From the NCBI GenBank assembly GCA_000753455.2, contig LM994670.1, forward strand, positions 2,644,869 through 2,708,868: a stretch of DNA of 64,000 nucleotides, given 5' to 3'. Under the pieces are notes generated by a model. The model did not search any database. It was not told the DNA's origin and was given only the letters and a program-made list of their open reading frames with translations. The position numbers were made by a program, and so were the translations under genes. The stretch's first letter is position 1, and every line of letters starts with the position of its first letter. This document shows, piece after piece, positions 17,196-25,275 of this stretch. Origin of the DNA: Clostridium jeddahitimonense (GTDB lineage: Bacteria; Bacillota; Clostridia; Clostridiales; Clostridiaceae).

Positions 17196-18026
17196 CTATT
17201 TAATTATGTAGAAATATGCTAGAACTATAATACCAAGTACAATTCTATACCATCCAAACACTTTAAAGTCGTGCTTTTTGATATATGTCATTAAGAACTT
17301 GATTGCAATTACTGATACTATAAAAGCAACAACAAGACCTACAACTAATAGTATAAGTTCATTTCCTGTAAAGCTAAATCCAAACTTAAGTAGCTTTAAT
17401 GCACTTGCTCCAAACATAACTGGTATAGCAAGGAAGAATGTAAATTCAGCTGCTACAGTTCTAGATACACCAATTAATAACGCTCCTACTATAGTTGCTC
17501 CTGAACGTGAAGTTCCTGGGAATACTGCAGCTATAAGTTGCCATATACCAATTATTATCGCAGTAGTATATGTTATATCTGCTAAGCTATTAATAGTTGG
17601 TCTCTTACCTTTATTATAATTTTCAACAACTATAAATAAGATACCAAATACTATTAACATTATAGCAACCGTTGTTGGGTTATAAAATAATGCATTAAGC
17701 TGATCATCAAATAAAAGACCAACTACTGCAGCTGGTAAACAAGCTACTACTATCTTAAACCACATAGAGAAAGTATCTTTTTCTATATGCATTCCCTTAT
17801 TATCAAAGGTAAAGGGAAATATCTTTTTCCAATAAAGAATAACAACAGCTAAAATAGCACCAAGCTGGATAACTACTAAAAACATCTCCATAAATTCTGG
17901 TGACACATTAAGCTTTAAAAACTCATCTACTAATATCATATGCCCTGTACTACTAACAGGAAGCCATTCTGTAATACCTTCAACAACTCCAAGTATTATG
18001 GCTTTTATAATTTCTAAAAATTCCAT
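17196..18026 (-). CDS. uppP: Undecaprenyl-diphosphatase (bacitracin resistance)
   Basis: Integral membrane phosphatase of the BacA family that recycles undecaprenyl pyrophosphate to the monophosphate carrier used for peptidoglycan and other wall polymers. It is 276 aa with about eight helices. The two catalytic motifs are clear: GVVEGITEWLPVSSTGHMI near the N-terminus (acidic residues and Ser) and PGTSRSGATI in the middle (Arg). TTGGAGG precedes the ATG. It stands alone with its own terminator. Higher dosage is known to raise bacitracin tolerance. Confidence 0.96.
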   Translation of the reverse strand: MEFLEIIKAIILGVVEGITEWLPVSSTGHMILVDEFLKLNVSPEFMEMFLVVIQLGAILAVVILYWKKIFPFTFDNKGMHIEKDTFSMWFKIVVACLPAAVVGLLFDDQLNALFYNPTTVAIMLIVFGILFIVVENYNKGKRPTINSLADITYTTAIIIGIWQLIAAVFPGTSRSGATIVGALLIGVSRTVAAEFTFFLAIPVMFGASALKLLKFGFSFTGNELILLVVGLVVAFIVSVIAIKFLMTYIKKHDFKVFGWYRIVLGIIVLAYFYIIK

Positions 18027-18105
18027 TTAATTACCTCCAACTAAAAAAGTCTTTACTTAACCCCTTCCCTATTATATATTATTTTTCCAATTTATAATAG
18101 CCAAA

Positions 18106-18140
18106 TTACATATTCTTAATTATAATTTAAGAATATGTAA
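18106..18140. repeat. Perfect 14-bp AT-rich inverted repeat
   Basis: TTACATATTCTTAA (18106-18119) and TTAAGAATATGTAA (18127-18140) form a perfect dyad with a 7-base loop, between the hydrolase stop and the uppP start. No T-run follows, so it is either a weak terminator for the hydrolase or a protein-binding site upstream of uppP. Confidence 0.5.
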
Positions 18141-18229
18141 CCTTATTTCCCCACATTGACTTTATTGCTAACCTCTCTATAATAAATTAAATCTATATTT
18201 TCTTATAAAAATATTATCTCACTATAAAC

Positions 18230-19189
18230 TTAAACCATTTTTCTACTATATACCTCCTTTAAAGCATAATAAAATGATTCTGGTTCATCCATCATAGTCA
18301 TATGCCCTGCATTAGGAACCATGTATATCTCCTTATCTGGTGCTGATATACTTTCAAAATACTTTTGCGCTATTGGATAAGGTGTTTGCCAATCCTTTTC
18401 TCCTAAAATATAATATACAGGAACTTTATAGTCTAAGGAATAAGAGTTCAAATCATATTCCCATAAAAAATAATATAAAGTTTGATTAGCCATAAGTGAC
18501 TTTATCAAAGATGATATATCTGAAAATTTCATAATTGGACTTTTTAAAACAATTGATATAATTTTAAAGTTTAAGCTTATAGCCAATTTATATTTATTTT
18601 GAAGTCTACGTAGCTTTCCTATTTTAATAAAAGTATCATTTTCAAACTTATCTCCTGGATAATCCCCAAGAGCTTCTAGTGTTTTTAGAGACTTTTTATC
18701 ATCAACTTCTATTATTAGCTCCTTCACCTTTTCATAGCCTACTCTCTCATTTTCAATCATATTTACAACTTGCCCTACTCCAATATAATACTCAACCTCT
18801 TCAGGATGATTTAATACAAAAGTACTCCCTAAAACACTTCCCCACGAATGTCCAAGTAATATTATCTTACCTTTATTATACCGTGCCTTTAAATACTGAA
18901 TTATTTGATATAAGTCTTCAAGCATCAAATCCATAGTAGGGAAACTATTTGGATTTTTAGTAAGAGTTTTTCCTGCCCCTCGCTGATCCCAATGAACTAC
19001 AGTATAAATTTCTTCCCATTTTTCTTGAAATGAATAAGCAAAAATAGACTCTGCCGAACCAGGCCCACCATGTAAAAAAAGCATAACCGGATTATTTTCA
19101 TCAGTACCTGCATGGAATAAATATTGGAGTATACCATTTATATTTATATATTCTTCATCATAAATTTTTCTTTTTAATTTATTTTTCAT
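18230..19189 (-). CDS. Alpha/beta hydrolase, prolyl-aminopeptidase-like (S33)
   Basis: A 319-aa alpha/beta-fold hydrolase. LFLHGGPGSAES supplies the oxyanion hole. WDQRGAGKT is typical of proline iminopeptidase relatives, the nucleophile Ser lies in GHSWGSVLG, the acid in LGEKDWQTP and the His in PNAGHMTM. The ATG at 19189 is chosen because GGAGG precedes it by 5 bases; an ATG four codons upstream overlaps that site. There is no signal peptide. Substrate could be an N-terminal proline peptide or a small ester; the family is functionally broad. Confidence 0.85.
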   Translation of the reverse strand: MKNKLKRKIYDEEYININGILQYLFHAGTDENNPVMLFLHGGPGSAESIFAYSFQEKWEEIYTVVHWDQRGAGKTLTKNPNSFPTMDLMLEDLYQIIQYLKARYNKGKIILLGHSWGSVLGSTFVLNHPEEVEYYIGVGQVVNMIENERVGYEKVKELIIEVDDKKSLKTLEALGDYPGDKFENDTFIKIGKLRRLQNKYKLAISLNFKIISIVLKSPIMKFSDISSLIKSLMANQTLYYFLWEYDLNSYSLDYKVPVYYILGEKDWQTPYPIAQKYFESISAPDKEIYMVPNAGHMTMMDEPESFYYALKEVYSRKMV

Positions 19190-19288
19190 ACAATCCTCCA
19201 TTTTCTAATTATCACTCTCTTAAAAGTAATAATTACAGTACTTATAAACATTAATCCAATTTGAATGATAGATAGCTTATTTATTAAC

Positions 19289-19304
19289 TTGCTTGTGCAA
19301 GCAA
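19289..19304 (-). terminator. Short hairpin after the MFS gene
   Basis: TTGCTTG / CAAGCAA with a two-base centre lies directly at the stop codon of the MFS gene, followed on the minus strand by TTAATAAATAAG. A weak terminator or a 3'-end stabiliser. Confidence 0.4.
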
Positions 19305-19305
19305 C

Positions 19306-20577
19306 CTAAACTCTTCTATTATATATTTTCTTAACGTACTCTCTTCCTCTATACATTACAAATAACACTTCTAAAATATTAAAAATAGAGAAAATTACAG
19401 TTACACTTCTTTCACTAATAAATTCAGCCATTCCTCCACCAAGAAGTTGGCCTAATATTCCTCCTGCTGCACATATCATATTAAATATTCCATTAAATCT
19501 ACCTCTTTTTTCATCTGGTACATAGCTTTGTGTTGCAGAAATTCTTATATTATATGAAGTAACACCCATTATTCCTGTGATGAAGAAGCATATCATCATA
19601 ACATTTACAGGCATAAATAGTTGAATACCTTCAATTACAGAAATACTCATATAAACAGTTATAGCAATTAAAAACTTCTTACTTACAGGGTACTTAAATT
19701 TATAATGAATCATTCCTCCAATAAGCCTTCCTATAACTCCACAGCCTGTTACAAAAGTAAATAAAGTAACAACATCTACAGGAATATTACTAAATAATCC
19801 CGGATTATTCTTGAAGAATGGTAAAAGCACCGTCTGAGTAGCACCTCCTGAAAACATAGTTAAACAAAAATAGATAGTTATAACAAGAAGACCTTTTTCA
19901 ACCCATATATAAGATAATCCTTCTTTAAAGTCATCCTTATATCCTTTAAAATCAAATTTCTTATACTCTTCATTAGATATATGGGTTTCTTTATATTTAA
20001 TACTTGCTTCAAAACAAGCTGCAATAAAAAACGATATAGCATTAAACAAAAATAAGTATGCTGCTGTTCCCATAGAATTATATATAAAGGATGCAACTGG
20101 AACCATAAAAGCAGCTAGTGGATATATCATACTTGAAATTGAATAAGCCTTAGAAAAATTACCTTTCGTAATTAGGTTAGGGTAAAAACTTTCATACGCA
20201 ACCGCATAAATTCCATCAATAACTCCTATTAAAAGACTTACTGCCATTAATATTCCATAGTTAAAATATCCCCCACTAATAAAAAGAAAAATCCCAAAGT
20301 AAATAATAGAAGATAAAAAGTCTAAAGTATAAATAACTTTCTTCCTAGAGAATCTGTCTAAATACGGCCCCGCAAATAAAGGCACTACAATCTTAGGTAA
20401 ATTATATACAACCATAAATAATGCATATAGAAATGTTGAATTAGTATAATCAAGTACTACTAGCCCAATAGCAAACCCTGATACTGAATTCCCCAACATT
20501 GATATAATAGATCCGATAGTTATAATGGTAAAATCCCTTGTCCATAGTTTATTTTTAGTTAATATTTTTTCATTCAT
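19306..20577 (-). CDS. MFS transporter, 423 aa
   Basis: Major facilitator carrier with twelve hydrophobic segments. The loop between helices 2 and 3 reads GPYLDRFSRKKVIY, the MFS motif-A region. A central hydrophilic loop (~residues 195-215) separates the two six-helix halves. It most resembles drug or solute exporters of the DHA type; the substrate cannot be read. AGGGGGC precedes the ATG. It is transcribed alone, divergent from the lipoprotein gene. Confidence 0.85.
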   Translation of the reverse strand: MNEKILTKNKLWTRDFTIITIGSIISMLGNSVSGFAIGLVVLDYTNSTFLYALFMVVYNLPKIVVPLFAGPYLDRFSRKKVIYTLDFLSSIIYFGIFLFISGGYFNYGILMAVSLLIGVIDGIYAVAYESFYPNLITKGNFSKAYSISSMIYPLAAFMVPVASFIYNSMGTAAYLFLFNAISFFIAACFEASIKYKETHISNEEYKKFDFKGYKDDFKEGLSYIWVEKGLLVITIYFCLTMFSGGATQTVLLPFFKNNPGLFSNIPVDVVTLFTFVTGCGVIGRLIGGMIHYKFKYPVSKKFLIAITVYMSISVIEGIQLFMPVNVMMICFFITGIMGVTSYNIRISATQSYVPDEKRGRFNGIFNMICAAGGILGQLLGGGMAEFISERSVTVIFSIFNILEVLFVMYRGREYVKKIYNRRV

Positions 20578-20742
20578 AGCCTTTGCCCCCTTTAGCTAAT
20601 TATTTTACCAATACTGTTAATTATATCATTTAATTACATATATATACTATAAATTTCTGTATTTATAAATAAATCTCTTTTAGCTAAACTATTTTAACCA
20701 AATATAATTTTAAAACCTTAATAAAGATATTTATAAAAAAAC

Positions 20743-20772
20743 TTTCATATACTCTAATAAGATAATTATACT
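20743..20772 (+). promoter_or_regulatory. Possible promoter of the lipoprotein gene
   Basis: A weak -35 TTTCAT and a good -10 TATACT lie 18 bases apart, about 28 bases before the start codon. Confidence 0.35.
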
Positions 20773-20799
20773 TGTAAAGTTAAAGGGGATGGAAAAGGT

Positions 20800-21312
20800 A
20801 TGAAGAAATTTTTAATAAGCTTAATATTAGGAATATCCGCATCAGCATTGATTTCTTGTAGCAATACTGAAGTAAATCAAGACAATATCCCTAATAAATA
20901 TTCTATTAATGAATTCACTGAAAAAGGAGCTACATTACAGGAATATGAAAAAACAGGTTCTGCTATTATGATAGATACAAAAAGTCAAAAATTTTTTGCA
21001 TCTTTTAATAGCACTTATAAAGTACTATTAACTTCAGATGGAGTTTTAATGCCCTTAATTGTAGCTAATAACACTCCTTATTATTATGACTTTAAAGAAA
21101 CTAAGAACGAATTACCTGAAAACTATAAAAAGACTGGAATATCATTTTTTAGTGGGAATAGCGAAGAACTTATAGGTGAAAAAGATAGTTATAAGTTTAC
21201 ACAATTAGTGACTGCTTATATAAATAAAGAAGATAAAAGTTCTATTTACTTAAAAATTAAAGATAAAGATGAATATCAGCTTTGGAAAAGCTACGACTCT
21301 TTAGCTAAATAA
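20800..21312 (+). CDS. Small lipoprotein of unknown function, 170 aa
   Basis: The N-terminus MKKFLISLILGISASALISC is a type II signal peptide with lipobox LISC, so the mature protein should be anchored by a lipidated Cys at residue 20 on the outer face of the membrane. The remaining ~150 residues are polar with alternating short hydrophobic stretches, suggesting a beta-rich domain. I recognise no family. AAAGGGG precedes the ATG. It is monocistronic with a strong terminator. Confidence 0.8.
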   Translation: MKKFLISLILGISASALISCSNTEVNQDNIPNKYSINEFTEKGATLQEYEKTGSAIMIDTKSQKFFASFNSTYKVLLTSDGVLMPLIVANNTPYYYDFKETKNELPENYKKTGISFFSGNSEELIGEKDSYKFTQLVTAYINKEDKSSIYLKIKDKDEYQLWKSYDSLAK

Positions 21313-21330
21313 CACAATCATAGCATACTC

Positions 21331-21370
21331 AAAAGAAAATGGAGCGTAAATTTACGCTCCATTTTCTTTT
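21331..21370. terminator. Strong bidirectional terminator
   Basis: A perfect 20-bp-arm palindrome: AAAAGAAAATGGAGCGTAAA (21331-21350) pairs with 21351-21370. It ends the lipoprotein transcript on the plus strand and can also end minus-strand transcription from the redox pair. Confidence 0.85.
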
Positions 21371-21438
21371 AGTTCATATATTTAAAATCAACTTTTCTAT
21401 TTAAATCAAACTGCATATAATCTGTATTAAATAATAAT

Positions 21439-21558
21439 TTATTTAATTACTATAGTAAATTCTTCACCAACTTGCTTATAATCATGTCTAATCTTACCAC
21501 TTTTCTCTGGAAATGCTACTGAATATGGTATTAATGTTAATGTACTACTCCATTGCAT
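21439..21558 (-). pseudogene. Possible 39-aa gene remnant downstream of the glutaredoxin gene
   Basis: In a frame shifted from the glutaredoxin gene, an open stretch runs to a stop at 21439 and reads ...LIPYSVAFPEKSGKIRH then DYKQVGEEFTIVIK. Charged residues and glycines are placed as in a real protein's C-terminal beta strands. No ribosome binding site precedes it and its only ATG lies inside the glutaredoxin gene. It could be the tail of a deleted gene or chance. I do not recognise the parent family. Confidence 0.3.
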
Positions 21559-21769
21559 CTTCGATTTTCTTTTTATCGAAACCTACGATGATTTCTCCAT
21601 CAATATCAATTACAGGAACTGTTCTTTGTCCTGAAACTCTCATTACTTCTTCCCTATCTTCATGCTTGTCAGCAACGTTTATTTCTTGGTATTCCCATCC
21701 TTTCATTTCAAAAAATCTCTTAGCCTTTACACAAGATGGGCACCATGATGTTGAATATATTTTTATCAT
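21545..21769 (-). CDS. Glutaredoxin-like redox protein (Cp9 type)
   Basis: A 74-aa thioredoxin-fold protein with the active site CPSC at residues 10-13 and the cis-Pro motif TVPVID, typical of NrdH/glutaredoxin homologues. It overlaps the upstream flavoprotein gene by one base. The same pairing is known from Clostridium pasteurianum, where an NADH-dependent thioredoxin-reductase-like protein (Cp34) reduces a glutaredoxin homologue (Cp9) that in turn feeds the peroxiredoxin AhpC. No ahpC gene is adjacent here. Confidence 0.9.
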   Translation of the reverse strand: MIKIYSTSWCPSCVKAKRFFEMKGWEYQEINVADKHEDREEVMRVSGQRTVPVIDIDGEIIVGFDKKKIEDAME

Positions 21770-22710
21770 TACTTATCTCTCCTTTTTTCTACTATATACT
21801 TCTCTGCTGCTAAACTAGCTATTGTTCCATCGGCTACTGCAGTAGTTATTTGTCTAAATTCTTTTTCTCTTACATCTCCAGCTGCAAATACACCCTTAAC
21901 ATTTGTCCTCATATTTTCATCTGTAACTATATAGCCAGTTTTAGTAGTTTTTATATAATCTTTAAATAATTCTGTCTTAGGCTCAGTTCCTATATATCCA
22001 AATACAGCTTCAAGATCAATTTCTCTTTCAGTATTATCCTTAGTATTTCTTATAATAGCCTTTTCAACAAAATTGCTACCTTCAACATTAACCAAATCTT
22101 CATTATAAAGAATTTCTATCTTAGGATTATTTTCTACTGCTTCTAGCATAGCTTTTTCACCTTTGAAGTAATCATATCTTCTTATTATATATACTTTACT
22201 AGCAAACTTAGTCAAGAATTCCGCTTCTTCTAAAGCTGAATTTCCTCCACCAACTACAGCTACAACTTTATCTTGATACATTGCACCATCACAAACAGCA
22301 CAATAGTGAACACCTTTTCCTGAGAATTTCTCTTCATTAGGAATAGGTAGTTTCTTTGGACTTGCTCCTGTTGCTATTATCACTGCTTCTGGCTTGTAAA
22401 TATAATCTCCAGTTTCAACTATTAGTTCTTCTCCACTAAAATCTACTCTTTCAATCACATCAAATTCATCTATTTTCGCTCCTAAGCTTTCAGCTTGGTC
22501 TTGCATAATATCAGCAAGTTCACTCCCGCTTACCTTCTTAAATCCTGGATAATTCTCTATTGTATAACTATTACGTACTTGTCCGCCTAATATTTTATCT
22601 TCTAAAAGTAACATATCTAAATTAGCTCTTGCTGCATATATAGCTGAAGAAAATCCTGCAGGACCCCCACCTATAATCATTAAGTCTAATTCTTTAGTAT
22701 TCTTTGCCAA
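21769..22710 (-). CDS. trxB: Thioredoxin-reductase-like flavoprotein (Cp34 type)
   Basis: FAD-dependent disulfide reductase, 313 aa. It has the N-terminal FAD motif GGGPAGFSSAIYAARA, the redox pair CAVC followed by DGAMY, the NAD(P)-binding GGGNSALEEA and the C-terminal FAD motif GVFAAGDVR. It is first in a two-gene unit with the glutaredoxin, matching the Cp34/Cp9 peroxide-reducing system. The start is taken as a TTG at 22710, 9 bases after GGAG; the earlier TTG overlaps the ribosome binding site. A near-consensus promoter lies at 22747-22775. Confidence 0.9.
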   Translation of the reverse strand: MAKNTKELDLMIIGGGPAGFSSAIYAARANLDMLLLEDKILGGQVRNSYTIENYPGFKKVSGSELADIMQDQAESLGAKIDEFDVIERVDFSGEELIVETGDYIYKPEAVIIATGASPKKLPIPNEEKFSGKGVHYCAVCDGAMYQDKVVAVVGGGNSALEEAEFLTKFASKVYIIRRYDYFKGEKAMLEAVENNPKIEILYNEDLVNVEGSNFVEKAIIRNTKDNTEREIDLEAVFGYIGTEPKTELFKDYIKTTKTGYIVTDENMRTNVKGVFAAGDVREKEFRQITTAVADGTIASLAAEKYIVEKRRDK

Positions 22711-22746
22711 AGCTATCAACTCCTTTCTTAGCTTTTAATTAAATAT

Positions 22747-22775
22747 ATTATATATACTTTTCGGAAATTAATCAA
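22747..22775 (-). promoter_or_regulatory. Promoter of the trxB-glutaredoxin pair
   Basis: TTGATT and TATAAT are separated by 17 bases on the minus strand, about 40 bases before the start. The rest of 22711-23040 shows only AT-rich sequence and the nhaA terminator. Confidence 0.7.
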
Positions 22776-23005
22776 TAATAATTATTATTTAATATATTTT
22801 GTTTTAATCTTTCAAACTCTTATAATAAGTATATTCTACTTTACTATTACTTTTCACTATATATTATTCTTTATTTAGCTTTATTTTATTTAACATAAAG
22901 GTGTCATTTATAAAGTAATTCTTATACTATAATGATTGTACTTATTAATTCTACCATTATTACTATCTGCGAGTCAAAAACTGGAAAGTCCTTATATTAA
23001 TGAAA

Positions 23006-23031
23006 AGAGACCTTGAATAAACAAGATCTCT
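23006..23031 (-). terminator. Terminator of nhaA
   Basis: Stem AGAGATCTTG / CAAGGTCTCT (one wobble) with a 6-base loop, followed by TTTTCATT on the minus strand. Confidence 0.75.
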
Positions 23032-23040
23032 AAAAACATA

Positions 23041-24228
23041 TTAACTACTCCTCTCTTTCTTTTTTTCAAACCTTGATACTATGAAAGCCAATACTATAGA
23101 CAGAAGTGAAGCTGCTAAAATAGATACCTTAGATGCATTTAATTCTTCTGCTGTACCTTTAAATGCTAACTCAGCTACAAATATAGACATAGTAAATCCT
23201 ATACCTGCTAATACTGAAACTGCAAATACGTCAAACCAACTAGCATTATTAGGCTTCCTAGTTATCCCTAGTAAGCTCGCTATATATGTAAATGTCATAA
23301 TACCTATAGGTTTTCCTATTACTAGTCCTAAAACTATACCTGTCATAAGAGGATATTCCTTAAACAAATTAATTGATCCACTTAAGTTTACACCTGTATT
23401 AGAAAAAGCAAAAATCGGTAATATAAAATAGTTAGTAATAGGTTCTAGACTATGTTGCACCTTAAGACTTAAATCATTATCTTTATGTCCATCCTTAGTT
23501 AGTGGTAAGCTTAAAGCTAAAATAACTCCACTTATTGTTGCATGAATTCCACTAAAATATATAGCAACCCATAATCCCAAACCTACTATTATATATGGCC
23601 ACAATCTATTCTTCTTATTTAAAGTCTTTATTAAAAATAGTATAGCTGTTAAAAATACTGCTGCAATTATCGCTGGAATATTAAACTTAGAAGAATAGAA
23701 TATTCCTATTATAACTATGGAAAGTAGATCATCTACTACCGCTAAAGTAAGTAAAAATACTTTTAAAGATAAGTTTAATCGCTTACTTAAAATAGTAAAA
23801 ATCCCTATAGCAAAAGCAATATCTGTTGATAATGGTATTCCAGCTCCTATTTCAAATCCACTATTATAATTAAATAAGGTAAAAATTATTGCTGGAGCAA
23901 CCATACCTCCTATAGCTGCAATAACTGGAAAAGATGCTGCTCTAATATTAGATAACTTGCCAAAAACAACCTCTCTTTTAATCTCACAACCTACAACCAA
24001 AAAGAATATAGCCATCAAGAAGTCATTTATGAATATATGAAGATTAAACTCTCCAAAGCCTATATCTTTAAGTATAAATTCATAATACTTATCTAATGGG
24101 GTATTAGCTAAAATAAGCGCTACTACTGTTGCTATAACTAAAAGAATTCCAGGAAAAGCTTCCGATTGGATAATACTATTCTTTTTCTTTTTATTATTAT
24201 ATTCTATGTTATTGATATGTTCTTCCAT
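23041..24228 (-). CDS. nhaA: Na+/H+ antiporter NhaA
   Basis: Exchanges Na+ or Li+ for protons for salt and pH homeostasis. It is 395 aa with about twelve helices. The essential aspartates are in STDIAFAIG and the adjacent-Asp motif LAVVDDLLSI, matching the ion-binding site of E. coli NhaA. GGAGG precedes the ATG. It is alone between the redox pair and the HxlR gene, with its own terminator. Confidence 0.95.
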   Translation of the reverse strand: MEEHINNIEYNNKKKKNSIIQSEAFPGILLVIATVVALILANTPLDKYYEFILKDIGFGEFNLHIFINDFLMAIFFLVVGCEIKREVVFGKLSNIRAASFPVIAAIGGMVAPAIIFTLFNYNSGFEIGAGIPLSTDIAFAIGIFTILSKRLNLSLKVFLLTLAVVDDLLSIVIIGIFYSSKFNIPAIIAAVFLTAILFLIKTLNKKNRLWPYIIVGLGLWVAIYFSGIHATISGVILALSLPLTKDGHKDNDLSLKVQHSLEPITNYFILPIFAFSNTGVNLSGSINLFKEYPLMTGIVLGLVIGKPIGIMTFTYIASLLGITRKPNNASWFDVFAVSVLAGIGFTMSIFVAELAFKGTAEELNASKVSILAASLLSIVLAFIVSRFEKKKERSS

Positions 24229-24342
24229 AACCTAACCTCCAGTTATGTATTTTATCTTTTGTTATAACATTAGTATTCTATAAAACAATCAATAATATTA
24301 ATTTAAATCATCAAATAGAAAAACTAGTTATAGCTAACCGCT

Positions 24343-24672
24343 CTAACTAGTTTTTTCACGAGTTTTTTTATAATTATCTCCCCATTGTACCATAGCATCT
24401 AAAATAGGCTTTAAACTATATCCAGTTTGAGTTAATGTATACTCTACTCTTGGAGGTACTTCTGCATAAACTTTTCTTGTTAATACTCCACTTTCCTCCA
24501 TAGCTCTTAAATTTGAAGTAAGAACTTTTTGAGTTATAGTTCCTAGCGACTTCTTTAGTTCTCCAAATCTCTTAGTTCCATCTAATAAATCACGAATTAT
24601 TAAAACTTTCCAACGATCACCTATCAGACTTAAAGTAATTTCAACTGGACATATCGGTAAATTTTTATTCAT
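24343..24672 (-). CDS. HxlR-family transcriptional regulator
   Basis: A 109-aa winged-helix regulator. The N-terminal CPVEITLSLIGDRWKVLI carries the conserved Cys of HxlR/YodB-type sensors of electrophiles and oxidants, and KRFGELKKSLGTITQKVLT is the recognition-helix region. The ATG at 24672 is preferred (AAGGGGG 6 bases upstream) over a TTG 11 codons earlier. It is divergent from a flavin-binding gene across 145 bases, and a perfect 16-bp palindrome lies between them, so it probably represses both. Confidence 0.88.
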   Translation of the reverse strand: MNKNLPICPVEITLSLIGDRWKVLIIRDLLDGTKRFGELKKSLGTITQKVLTSNLRAMEESGVLTRKVYAEVPPRVEYTLTQTGYSLKPILDAMVQWGDNYKKTREKTS

Positions 24673-24716
24673 CTTAATCCCCCTTAATTTCACAATAGTA
24701 TCCAAAAGTATACTAT

Positions 24717-24732
24717 AGCACTTTAAAGTGCT
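24717..24732. promoter_or_regulatory. Palindromic operator candidate between hxlR and flavoprotein genes
   Basis: AGCACTTTAAAGTGCT is a perfect 16-bp palindrome in the divergent gap. It is flanked by AGTATACTAT on one side and TTACTATACAA on the other, so a dimer or dimer pair could bind. The HxlR-type regulator next door is the likely ligand. Confidence 0.6.
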
Positions 24733-24817
24733 TACTATACAATTGATATCATTAAATTTATTATAATATTGTAATATAAAAAATACAACAAATCACTTTT
24801 AATAGGGGGAATTCATA

Positions 24818-25222
24818 ATGAATGAAATAGTAAATTTTTTAAATGAAAATCCAGTACAATATTTTTCTAGCATAGGTATAGATGGTAATCCTAAAGTTCG
24901 TCCATTTCAATTTATGTTTGAAAAAAACGGAAAGTTATATTTCTGTACAAATAACCAAAAAGATGTATATAACGAAATAAAAAATAATCCTTATATAGAA
25001 ATCTGTACATCTTCTCCTAATTTTGCTTGGATTAGATTAAATGGTAAGGTTACATTCACTAATGACTTAGAAATTAAAAAAGCTATAATAGAACATAGTC
25101 CATTAGTTAAGTCTTTATACCAAAATGCTAAAAATCCAATATTCGAAGTATTCTATCTTAAAGATGCAAAAGCAACTATTGCAGACTTTAGTGGAAACCC
25201 ACCAAAAGAATACAATATTTAA
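24818..25222 (+). CDS. Pyridoxamine 5'-phosphate oxidase-like flavin protein
   Basis: A 134-aa split-beta-barrel protein of the FMN-binding PNPOx-like group. QYFSSIGIDGNPKVRPFQFM and GKLYFCTNNQKDVYNEIKNN are typical of small clostridial members, which often act as flavin reductases or nitroreductase-like proteins, not true PdxH. It is divergent from the HxlR regulator, a pairing common for electrophile-stress genes. AGGGGG precedes the ATG. Substrate unknown. Confidence 0.82.
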   Translation: MNEIVNFLNENPVQYFSSIGIDGNPKVRPFQFMFEKNGKLYFCTNNQKDVYNEIKNNPYIEICTSSPNFAWIRLNGKVTFTNDLEIKKAIIEHSPLVKSLYQNAKNPIFEVFYLKDAKATIADFSGNPPKEYNI

Positions 25223-25231
25223 TTAGAAACT

Positions 25232-25271
25232 CTCCTTTATTGAAATAAAATTAATAAAGGAGCATTTTTAT
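25232..25271. terminator. Bidirectional terminator between flavin protein and MATE genes
   Basis: Perfect 10-bp stem CTCCTTTATT / AATAAAGGAG with an 11-base loop and a following CATTTTTATT on the plus strand. It lies between convergent genes and can serve both. Confidence 0.75.
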
Positions 25272-25275
25272 TGTA

